Shown in pieces: positions 1 to 5,174 of a stretch of 5,174 nucleotides of DNA (position 1 is the first letter of the stretch; every line of letters begins with the position of its first letter). The DNA is from DATEUP01 sp035283065 (GTDB lineage: Archaea; Thermoplasmatota; DTKX01; DATEUP01), in the NCBI GenBank assembly GCA_035283065.1, contig DATEUP010000233.1:1-5174 (forward strand), read 5' to 3'. Under the pieces are notes generated by a model. The model was given only the letters and a program-made list of their open reading frames with translations. It ran no database searches and had not been told where the DNA came from. Made by a program: the position numbers and the translations under genes.

Positions 1-39
1 CGGCGCATGCTGACCGCTTGATCGCGAACCAAATTCCTG

Positions 40-81
40 GCGCCCCCGCAGGACTCGAACCTGCGACGCACGGTTTAGGAA
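40..81 (-). tRNA. tRNA 3' fragment (anticodon loop to acceptor end), possible attachment-site remnant
   Basis: On the minus strand the T arm is perfect: stem GCAGG (64-60) and CCTGC (52-48) around the seven-base loop TTCGAGT. It is preceded by a canonical five-base variable loop GCGTC (69-65) and followed by the acceptor 3' strand GGGGGCG (47-41). Next comes C (40) and then CA, so there is no normal discriminator-plus-CCA. Upstream, ACCGT (74-70) would be the 3' side of the anticodon stem, and TTCCTAA (81-75) would be a loop with anticodon CCT (Arg), a tentative reading. The bases that should pair with ACCGT (CCAGC at 86-82) do not. I searched the minus strand up to about 450 and found no acceptor 5' strand plus D arm. 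The tRNA is therefore truncated, split, or interrupted by an intron I cannot define. Identity of the T arm is secure; amino-acid identity is weak. Confidence 0.6.
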
Positions 82-234
82 GCTGGTCCAGGGCCCGCGA
101 GGACGCTCCAGGGGGCCCGAGAGCTCATCCTGCGTGGCAAAGCCTGGAAGCGGTGTCCCTTCTGGTCCTCGGAGAAGCTGCAGGGGAAGCTGCGGGGGTT
201 GGGGGCGTAGGCGCGGATCGTCGTCGCGATTCAC

Positions 235-258
235 GATCGTCGGCCTGTGCCGACGATC
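235..258. repeat. 10-bp perfect hairpin with 4-nt loop
   Basis: GATCGTCGGC (235-244) and GCCGACGATC (249-258) are perfect inverted copies around the loop CTGT. The stem could form in RNA from either strand. No T-run follows on either side, so a classical intrinsic terminator is not supported. It lies about 200 bp past the stop of the minus-strand receiver gene. A further copy of the stem's first eight bases sits at 216-223, so an alternative longer-range pairing with 251-258 is possible. Confidence 0.6.
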
Positions 259-366
259 TCCCCGGACGAATCAGTCGCTTCACCCTCCGGCGTCGTCTGG
301 ATCTCCGGCTCGGGGACCGAGAAGAAAGCCCCTTCGAGAGGAGAGCGGGGTCGGCGTGCCGCCCCC

Positions 367-392
367 CCTGCCCCCCCCGCGGGGGGGGCAGG
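367..392. repeat. 26-bp perfect palindrome with C8/G8 arms
   Basis: The sequence reads CCTG, C8, GC, G8, CAGG and is its own reverse complement over all 26 bases. Another C7 run (362-368) touches its left end. It lies 63 bp beyond the stop codon of the minus-strand receiver gene, so it could fold at the 3' end of that transcript. No T-tract follows on either strand, so terminator function is only possible. Runs of eight C and eight G are prone to slippage and sequencing error, and the C-rich strand could adopt other structures. Confidence 0.65.
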
Positions 393-455
393 ACACGACG
401 GATCGGACGCAGAAACGCCCGCGATTTCTCCTATCCGCCACCTTTCGGAGCCGCC

Positions 456-869
456 TCAGTGCGCAACGGGTGGCAGCCGCCTGAGGTGGCGTTCGAGAAC
501 GGCTTCGTTGAGCAGGGTCTCGAGCTCCGGGTTCGTCATGGGCTTCTCGATGAACTCGTGGATTCGCGCCTCGACGTTGGCGGCGCGCAAAAGGTCCGGG
601 CTTCCGAATCCCGACATCAAGATGCGCACGGCCTTCGGCCGGTTTTTCCTCGCGAACGCGAGGACGTCGATCCCCGTTACGGCACCCATCCGGTAGTCAC
701 AGATGACGCAGTCGAAGTCACGTGCGCGAAGGATGTCGATCGCCTCCTCGCCGCTCCCCGCCTCCGAGATGTCGATCCCGCACGGGAGTGGCCAGCGCTC
801 GAAGAAGCGTCGGCACATCATCCTCATCGTGTCATCATCGTCCACGATCAACAGGCGAACCGGCGTCAA
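456..869 (-). CDS. Stand-alone response regulator (CheY-like receiver domain only)
   Basis: A single receiver domain of about 137 residues, counted from the TTG at 869-867, with no output domain; it probably acts by protein-protein contact in the cytoplasm. Key residues are present. The acidic pair is D10/D11 in LLIVDDDD, the phosphoacceptor is D58 in VICDYRM, the conserved Ser is S86 in ILMSG, the switch aromatic is F106 and the conserved Lys is K109 in IEKP. The open frame runs back to an ATG at 1157, but the extra 96 residues are Arg/Gly-rich, lack any motif and reach past the start of the divergent kinase gene, so I reject them. TTG is the only start immediately before the domain; a GTG 25 codons further up is possible. 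An out-of-frame ATG at 892 with a GGTGA site suggests a coupled leader or a one-base error. The divergent hybrid kinase is the obvious phosphodonor (inference). Confidence 0.88.
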   Translation of the reverse strand: MTPVRLLIVDDDDTMRMMCRRFFERWPLPCGIDISEAGSGEEAIDILRARDFDCVICDYRMGAVTGIDVLAFARKNRPKAVRILMSGFGSPDLLRAANVEARIHEFIEKPMTNPELETLLNEAVLERHLRRLPPVAH

Positions 870-902
870 CTTCTTCTCTCTTCCGTGCTCATCCGGTTCA
901 CC
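866..902 (-). promoter_or_regulatory. GGTGA ribosome site plus 8-codon overlapping leader ORF
   Basis: On the minus strand GGTGA (902-898) is followed after five bases by ATG (892-890). That ATG opens an eight-codon frame reading MSTEERRS. Its TGA stop (868-866) overlaps the TTG start of the receiver gene in the four bases TTGA (869-866). This arrangement fits translational coupling by termination and restart. It is also what a one-base deletion in the purine run before TTG would leave, since one added base would fuse MSTEERRS to the receiver. The sequence alone does not separate the two. Confidence 0.45.
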
Positions 903-1025
903 CGATCGAATCCGCTGCGAACTTCGGACAAGACGAGGGCGCACAAGCCCGTTCAGAGCGCCTGCGGGTCGACCTCGCCCGCGCGCGTGCGATGCCGCTT
1001 CATTGCCACCACCCGCGCCACACGG

Positions 1026-1030
1026 TATAT
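1026..1030. promoter_or_regulatory. Candidate TATA-like element in divergent intergenic region
   Basis: TATAT in the context CGGTATATCAG is the only clear A/T run between the two divergent genes (870-1117). It lies 88 bp before the ATG at 1118 and about 155 bp before the receiver start. If the host is archaeal, it would suit a TATA box for the rightward gene with a leader of roughly 65 nt. No convincing bacterial -35/-10 pair was seen. Evidence is composition only. Confidence 0.25.
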
Positions 1031-1063
1031 CAGTTGCCGATGTCCTGCACCGACCCGAACATG

Positions 1064-1085
1064 CGAGGGTGCGGGCTGGCCCTCG
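1064..1085 (+). promoter_or_regulatory. Weak hairpin in leader of the large signalling gene
   Basis: CGAGGG (1064-1069) and CCCTCG (1080-1085) form a six-base stem with a ten-base loop; GGGC/GCCC inside offers a competing fold. It lies about 30 bp before the ATG at 1118 and before the purine-rich AGGGG (1104-1108) that may serve as its ribosome site. Short GC-rich stems are common by chance in this composition. Confidence 0.2.
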
Positions 1086-1117
1086 GCCGCGATCCCGGCG
1101 CTCAGGGGTTCTGAAGC

Positions 1118-4100
1118 ATGAGACGCCCCCATCGTGCACCCGGACGCTCGCCCTCACGGAAGACCCATCATGACCCGGCGCACGCCGAAAAAGCCGGCTC
1201 GAAGTCCAAGAAGCGAGGCACGACCGCCGAGCCGATGCCTGAGGCCAGCGGCGAGCGCGAGCCGCCCGAGGCCATGGGCGCGCGGCGCCCCACGATCGTC
1301 GCGCTTGGCGCCTCGGCAGGCGGGCTGGCCGTGTTCGAGCGCTTCCTCCACATCATGCCGACGGGGGGAAACCTCGCCTTCCTGCTCGTCTCCCACCTCG
1401 ATCCGTCTCAGGAGAGCCTCCTGCCGGAACTCCTCGCCCCCCACACGGCGCTCACCGTCGTGAAGGCGGAGAGCGGCGCGCAGGTCGAAGCGGATCGCGT
1501 CTATGTCATTCCGCCCGACCGATACATGACCGTGACGCAGGGCGCGATCCAACTCACCAAGATCACGGAGGCTCGGGGAGCGCGATTCCCCATCGACGTC
1601 CTCCTTCGGTCGCTCGCGGAAGACCAGAAGGAGAACGCCGTCGCCATCATCTTCACGGGAACCGGGGCCGACGGGACGGACGGCCTGCGCGCGATCAAGG
1701 ACAACGGCGGAACCGTCATCGTGCAAGACCCGCGCACCGTCGAGTATGCGGGCATGCCCACGAGCGCGATCTCGACGGGGATCGTCGATTTCGTCCTCCC
1801 CGTCGACGAGATGCCCGACATCCTCCTCGGTTACGCGCGCCACTTCTACACCACGGGGGACGAGCACCGGGGAGAGCCGCGGACGCCCGAGGCGTCGGCC
1901 GATCTCAAGAGCGTCGTCTCCGTCCTGAAGGCCCGCGGAGACCCCCTCGACTACCGCGCCTACAAGACCGGCACCCTGATGAGGCGCATCCACCGGCGCA
2001 TGGGGCTCGCCCAGATCGACCGGATCAGCGACTACGTGGGACTCCTGCGCAAGGACGCAGACGAAGTCCAGCGCTTGCGCGCGGATCTCCTCATCACGGT
2101 CAGCCACTTCTTCCGCGACCCCGAGGCATGGAAATTCATCGAGAACGACGTGATCCCCCGCCTCTTCAAGGACCGGACGCCCGACACGCCCATACGAGTC
2201 TGGGTCCCCGGGTGTAGTACGGGCGAAGAAGCGCACTCGATCGCGATGCTCCTCCTCGAGCACCGTCGCGCCATCAACGCCAACGTGCCCATCCAGGTGT
2301 TCGCGACGGACCTCAAACCCGACGTCCTGGAGATCGCCCGGGCCGCGGTGTACGACAAGAGCAGCGTCGCCCACATCCCGGCGAAACGGCTCAAGGCCTT
2401 CTTCACCGAAGAAGCACCAGACCAATACCGCGCGACGAAGGAGCTGCGCGAGACGATCGCCTTCGCCGTGCAGAACCTGCTGAGCGACCCGCCCTTCTCC
2501 CGGATGGACCTCGTGACCTGTCGCAACGTCCTCATCTATTTCCAGCCCGAGGCGCAGAAGAAGGTCGTCGGCCTCTTCCACTTCGCCCTCAAGCCAGACG
2601 GCTACCTCTTCGTCGGAGGCTCCGAGAGTGTCGCTCCCCACGAAGGTGAATTCGAGCCCCTCTCGAAGAAGTGGCGCATCTACCGTTGCACGGGCAAGAC
2701 CCGCGCGGGCGTCCTCGATTTCCCATCGGTCACGAGCCCTCCGTTCCCCCTCCCCGTGGAGGCGCGCCGCCCGCCTGCCGCCGGCCCCGGTATCGCGACC
2801 CGGGACAGGGGCCTCGCCGAGACGACCCGAAGCTGGCTCGTGGAGGCCTACGCGCCGGCCGCCGTCGTGATCGACCAACGCTACGACATCCTCTACATCC
2901 ACGGCGCTCCGGGCAGGTACCTCCAGCTGCCGCGCGGCGAGCCCGTGCTCAACCTCCTCTCCATGGTCGCCCTGGAGATGCGCGGGCGATTGCGCGTCGC
3001 GCTCAACAAGACGCGCGCCTCGGGCGAGCCGCGCGAGCTCACCGTCACGTATCCGAACCCCGACGGGACGACGCGCGCGGCGCGGTTGCGCATCCGGACT
3101 CTTGGCGAACCCCCGACGGGCGAACGGCTCATGATCGTCACCTTCGAGGATGTCCCCCGCGATGCCTCCCCCGAGCACGCGGGAAGGCCCGCCGCCACGG
3201 CCGAGGAGGACTCCGCCATCCGCCAGCTCGAGGCGGAGCTCGCGGCCACCAAAGCGGACCTGCAAGCCACCATCGAGGCCCTCGAGACCGCGAATGAGGA
3301 GCTGCGCGCCTCCAACGAAGAGATCATGTCGATGAACGAGGAGTTCCGCTCCACCAACGAGGAGCTGGAAACGTCCAAGGAAGAGCTCCAATCGCTCAAC
3401 GAAGAGCTCACCACCGTCAACAGCCAGCTCCGAGAAAAGGTCCAAGCCTTGCAGTCCCTGACGAACGACCTCACGAACCTCCTCGCGACCACGGACATCC
3501 CCACCCTCTTCCTCGACTCCGCGCTCCACATCCGGCGATTCACGCCTGCAAGCCAAGCGCTCCTGAACCTCATCGACTCGGACGAGGGCCGCCCGCTCAG
3601 CGACATCTCGATGAAGTTCCACGACGACACCCTCCTGCAGGAGATCCAGAAGGTCGGCCGCTCGCTGATGCCGGTCGAGAAGGAGGTCCGCTCCCACGCC
3701 GGCAGACGATACCTGCGCAGGATCCGCCCGTACCGCACGCACGACAACCGCACCGACGGGGTCGCCATCACGTTCGTCGACATCGAGACCGTGAAGATCG
3801 CGGAAGACAAGATCCGCAAAGCGAGGCGCTACGCCGAAGAGATCGTCGAGACGGTCCGCGAGCCGCTCCTCGTCCTCGACTCGCGGTTCAACGTCAAGAG
3901 CGCCAACCGGGCGTTCTACCAGAAGTTCCGCGCGAAGCCCGACGAGACCCTCGGCCACGCCATCTACTCGTTGGGGGGCGGCCAATGGGACCTGCCCGGG
4001 CTCCGCAACCTCCTAGACCGAGCCGTGCAGGAGAAGACGGACGTTCGAGACTTCGAACTGGAATCCGAATTCGTTCATCTCGGAAAGCGCAGCATGCTCG

Positions 4101-4903
4101 TGAACAGCAGGCGGCTGCGCCGCGGCGCGGTCGATCGCGAGGAGCTGATCCTCCTCGCGATCGAGGACATCACGGAGGCAAACCGCGCCCGCGACCAGCT
4201 CGAGAGGAGCAACCAGAACCTCCAACATATCAACGAGTCTCTCGACGCGTTCTCGCACGTCGTGGGACACGATCTCAAGCAGCCGGCGCGCGCGGTCGAA
4301 TCGCTCCTCCACGTGCTCCAGGAGGACCACAACGCGGCGCTATCGTCGACGGGGCAGAAGCTCCTCGCGGACGCGCGGGCGGCCAACCAACGCCTCGGCC
4401 GCCTCCTCGCGGGCCTCCTCGCGCTCAGCCGCGCAAGACGCATCGACTCGCCGAGCATGCGCCCCCACGGCATCGCCGAGGCTCTCCAGAACGAAACCTG
4501 CCGGACCCGATACGAAGCACTTCTCGTGGAGCGTCACGCGAGCATCGAAGCGCCCGATCCCGACGTCTTCGTGCACGCGACGCTGGAGAGCCTAGGCCAG
4601 ATCCTCGGGAACCTCGTCCTCAACGCGGTCGAGCACAACCGGCGCCCCGAGCCCCGCGTCCGCGTGCGCGCAGGCCCGACGCCCGAAGGCGACATGATGG
4701 AGGTCGTCGTCGAGGACGACGGGCCCGGCTTCCCGGCCGACGTCGTCGCGGGCTTCGAGGACATGAGGTCCACCACGCGCGGCTTCGGCCTCATCATCGC
4801 GAAGCGCACCGTCGAGAACCTTGGCGGGCGGATGTGGCTCGACCAGGCCGAAGGCGGCGGGGGCGCCGTCCACTTCACGCTCCGGGCTCCACCCAGGACA
4901 TAG
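1118..4903 (+). CDS. CheB-CheR-PAS-coiled coil-PAS-PAS-histidine kinase fusion protein
   Basis: A soluble multi-domain signalling protein of 1261 residues. Residues 58-240 are a CheB methylesterase with a complete triad: S66 (GASAGG), H93 (SHLDP) and D185 (GTGADG). Residues 262-525 are a CheR methyltransferase with the SAM loop GCSTGEE (365-371), ATDLKPD (396-402) and the CRNVLIYF signature (468-475). A Pro-rich linker leads to a PAS-like domain (about 570-680). A heptad coiled coil follows (697-795) with Asn every seventh residue. Two more PAS domains come next (about 791-891 and 908-1020), then a HisKA domain with phosphoacceptor H1051 in GHDLKQP. The ATPase has an N box (N1165/N1169), DDGPG (1200-1204) and GFGLIIAKR (1222-1230). 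No receiver, membrane segment or signal peptide is visible. CheR would methylate and CheB demethylate glutamates on an unknown partner; the kinase probably serves the divergent receiver (inference). The first 20 or so codons look non-coding: the true start may be ATG 1235, ATG 1274, or a shifted ATG at 1170. Confidence 0.95.
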   Translation: MRRPHRAPGRSPSRKTHHDPAHAEKAGSKSKKRGTTAEPMPEASGEREPPEAMGARRPTIVALGASAGGLAVFERFLHIMPTGGNLAFLLVSHLDPSQESLLPELLAPHTALTVVKAESGAQVEADRVYVIPPDRYMTVTQGAIQLTKITEARGARFPIDVLLRSLAEDQKENAVAIIFTGTGADGTDGLRAIKDNGGTVIVQDPRTVEYAGMPTSAISTGIVDFVLPVDEMPDILLGYARHFYTTGDEHRGEPRTPEASADLKSVVSVLKARGDPLDYRAYKTGTLMRRIHRRMGLAQIDRISDYVGLLRKDADEVQRLRADLLITVSHFFRDPEAWKFIENDVIPRLFKDRTPDTPIRVWVPGCSTGEEAHSIAMLLLEHRRAINANVPIQVFATDLKPDVLEIARAAVYDKSSVAHIPAKRLKAFFTEEAPDQYRATKELRETIAFAVQNLLSDPPFSRMDLVTCRNVLIYFQPEAQKKVVGLFHFALKPDGYLFVGGSESVAPHEGEFEPLSKKWRIYRCTGKTRAGVLDFPSVTSPPFPLPVEARRPPAAGPGIATRDRGLAETTRSWLVEAYAPAAVVIDQRYDILYIHGAPGRYLQLPRGEPVLNLLSMVALEMRGRLRVALNKTRASGEPRELTVTYPNPDGTTRAARLRIRTLGEPPTGERLMIVTFEDVPRDASPEHAGRPAATAEEDSAIRQLEAELAATKADLQATIEALETANEELRASNEEIMSMNEEFRSTNEELETSKEELQSLNEELTTVNSQLREKVQALQSLTNDLTNLLATTDIPTLFLDSALHIRRFTPASQALLNLIDSDEGRPLSDISMKFHDDTLLQEIQKVGRSLMPVEKEVRSHAGRRYLRRIRPYRTHDNRTDGVAITFVDIETVKIAEDKIRKARRYAEEIVETVREPLLVLDSRFNVKSANRAFYQKFRAKPDETLGHAIYSLGGGQWDLPGLRNLLDRAVQEKTDVRDFELESEFVHLGKRSMLVNSRRLRRGAVDREELILLAIEDITEANRARDQLERSNQNLQHINESLDAFSHVVGHDLKQPARAVESLLHVLQEDHNAALSSTGQKLLADARAANQRLGRLLAGLLALSRARRIDSPSMRPHGIAEALQNETCRTRYEALLVERHASIEAPDPDVFVHATLESLGQILGNLVLNAVEHNRRPEPRVRVRAGPTPEGDMMEVVVEDDGPGFPADVVAGFEDMRSTTRGFGLIIAKRTVENLGGRMWLDQAEGGGGAVHFTLRAPPRT

Positions 4904-4983
4904 CCATGCGCCCCGCCCGCGCCCGATCGTCGACTTGTCCCAAGCCTGGAACAACCTTGCCTGCGCGGGACTTTCGGGACACG

Positions 4984-5005
4984 GCCGGGCGCTACGCCGC
5001 CCGGC
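4984..5005. terminator. GC-rich hairpin between convergent genes, possible terminator
   Basis: GCCGGGCG (4984-4991) and CGCCCGGC (4998-5005) form a perfect eight-base stem with loop CTACGC. It lies in the 103-bp gap between the stop of the large signalling gene (4903) and the stop of the leftward gene (5007), the usual place for a shared terminator. No T-run follows on either strand, so rho-independent function is doubtful. The nine-base direct repeat GGCGCTACG (4988-4996 and 5003-5011) overlaps the stem and runs into the last codons of the leftward gene. Confidence 0.35.
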
Positions 5006-5006
5006 G

Positions 5007-5174
5007 CTACGTCCCTGCCTCTGCCTTCAAGTAGCTGGCGATGTCCGTGACGGGTTTGCTGCGGCGCTCCAAGCCGAGCGCGAGGAGGTGCGCGCGGCAT
5101 GTGTTCAGGAAGGTGGCGAGCCTCTCGGGGGTGCCATCGGCCTCGCCTCGCGCCAGCCGGGCGAACTCCACGTC
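5007..5174 (-). CDS. C-terminal end of an unrecognised protein (cut by window edge)
   Basis: The minus strand is open from the right edge for 55 codons to a TAG at 5009-5007. Codons mostly end in G or C, as in the large signalling gene, which supports real coding. The visible end includes RLATFLNTC, then HLLALGLERRSKPVTDIASY, and closes with LKAEAGT. The helix-rich L..LGLERR....D...YL ending reminds me of C-termini of small phage-type proteins such as small terminase subunits. That is memory of a loose pattern, not an identification. It converges on the large signalling gene with a 103-bp gap. No start is in the window and the function is unknown. Confidence 0.6.
   Translation of the reverse strand, partial: DVEFARLARGEADGTPERLATFLNTCRAHLLALGLERRSKPVTDIASYLKAEAGT

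Larger units (their letters stand above)
82..455. other. Gene-poor flank with inverted repeats, no convincing gene
   Basis: No frame in this stretch shows the G/C-ending codon pattern of the neighbouring genes. The open frames on the plus strand are rich in Arg, Gly, Pro and Ser with no recognisable motif, as expected from chance in GC-rich DNA. Next to the tRNA piece there is an imperfect direct repeat on the plus strand: GGTCCAGGGCCC (85-96) and GCTCCAGGGGGCCC (105-118). The octamer GATCGTCG occurs at 216-223 and 235-242, and inverted at 251-258. I looked for signatures of RNase P RNA and SRP RNA and saw none. The stretch is downstream of the receiver gene and may hold its transcript end or an unrecognised structured RNA. 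Confidence 0.5.

Noticed and set aside
82..118. GGCCCCC on the minus strand as a 5' acceptor partner for the tRNA fragment
   Set aside because: It pairs at six of seven positions, but no D stem or anticodon stem can be formed between it and the fragment, so the match is probably due to GC-rich composition.
201..260. GGGGGCGTAGGCGCGG on the plus strand looks like a tRNA-Trp 5' end
   Set aside because: The D loop lacks A14 and the GG pair, the anticodon region instead forms the GATCGTCGGC hairpin, and no T arm or matching acceptor 3' strand follows.
971..990. CG-alternating stretch in the divergent intergenic region as a Z-DNA or regulatory element
   Set aside because: Short alternating CG runs are expected at this base composition and nothing else marks the site.
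1061..1114. 17-codon open frame MRGCGLALGRDPGAQGF ending three bases before ATG 1118
   Set aside because: There is no ribosome site before it and its codons show no bias; a leader peptide is not supported.
18..1121. 367-codon open frame on the plus strand across the tRNA piece and antisense to the receiver
   Set aside because: It crosses a clear tRNA T arm and a receiver domain with all key residues on the other strand; its own product shows no motif.
870..1157. 96-residue N-terminal extension of the receiver gene up to an ATG at 1157
   Set aside because: The segment is Arg/Gly-rich without motif, overlaps the start of the divergent gene, and receivers of this type normally begin just before the LLIVDDD strand.
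1154..3985. 943-codon open frame on the minus strand, fully antisense to the CheB-CheR fusion gene
   Set aside because: It is rich in Asp, Glu, Arg, Gly and Val with no domain motif. It arises because G/C-ending codons of the true gene rarely make stops in this antisense frame.
3985..5034. 349-codon plus-strand frame overlapping the kinase end of the fusion gene
   Set aside because: It is an Arg/Pro-rich shadow frame; the overlapping frame contains all the HisKA and ATPase motifs.

Overview
The window is GC-rich (about two thirds G+C by eye) with strongly G/C-ending codons in the genes. It holds one very large signalling gene, one small divergent signalling gene, a partial gene at the right edge, and a gene-poor left flank carrying a piece of a tRNA. 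The organism cannot be fixed from these data. The tRNA piece has no encoded CCA behind a normal discriminator. There is a GGTGA-type ribosome site and a lone TATAT in a GC-rich promoter region. These would suit a high-GC archaeon, but fusion proteins like the large one are also common in soil and sediment bacteria, so a high-GC bacterium stays possible.

Layout from left to right. Positions 40-81 (minus strand) are the 3' part of a tRNA: half of the anticodon arm, the variable loop, a perfect T arm and the 3' acceptor strand. No 5' half could be found nearby. Positions 82-455 contain no convincing gene but hold two striking inverted repeats: a 10-bp stem with a 4-nt loop (235-258) and a perfect 26-bp palindrome built on C8/G8 (367-392). 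A stand-alone response-regulator receiver gene is on the minus strand (456-869). About 250 bp of intergenic DNA separates it from a divergent 1261-codon gene (1118-4903). That gene encodes a soluble CheB methylesterase - CheR methyltransferase - PAS - coiled coil - PAS - PAS - histidine kinase fusion. A short hairpin-bearing gap follows, and then the C-terminal 55 codons of a convergent unrecognised gene (5007-5174, minus strand).

Working model (inference): the kinase end of the fusion phosphorylates the divergently encoded receiver. The fused CheB and CheR domains, which carry no receiver of their own, supply a linked methylation/demethylation or carboxyl-sensing module. Neither protein shows a membrane segment, signal peptide or DNA-binding domain, so the output would be protein-protein. 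Both genes have ambiguous starts: in each, a plausible ATG with an upstream purine-rich site lies one base out of frame with the conserved domain.

If the tRNA piece is an integration scar, standard tRNA-targeting geometry puts the element to its right, so the signalling genes could be accessory cargo. This is testable but unproven.
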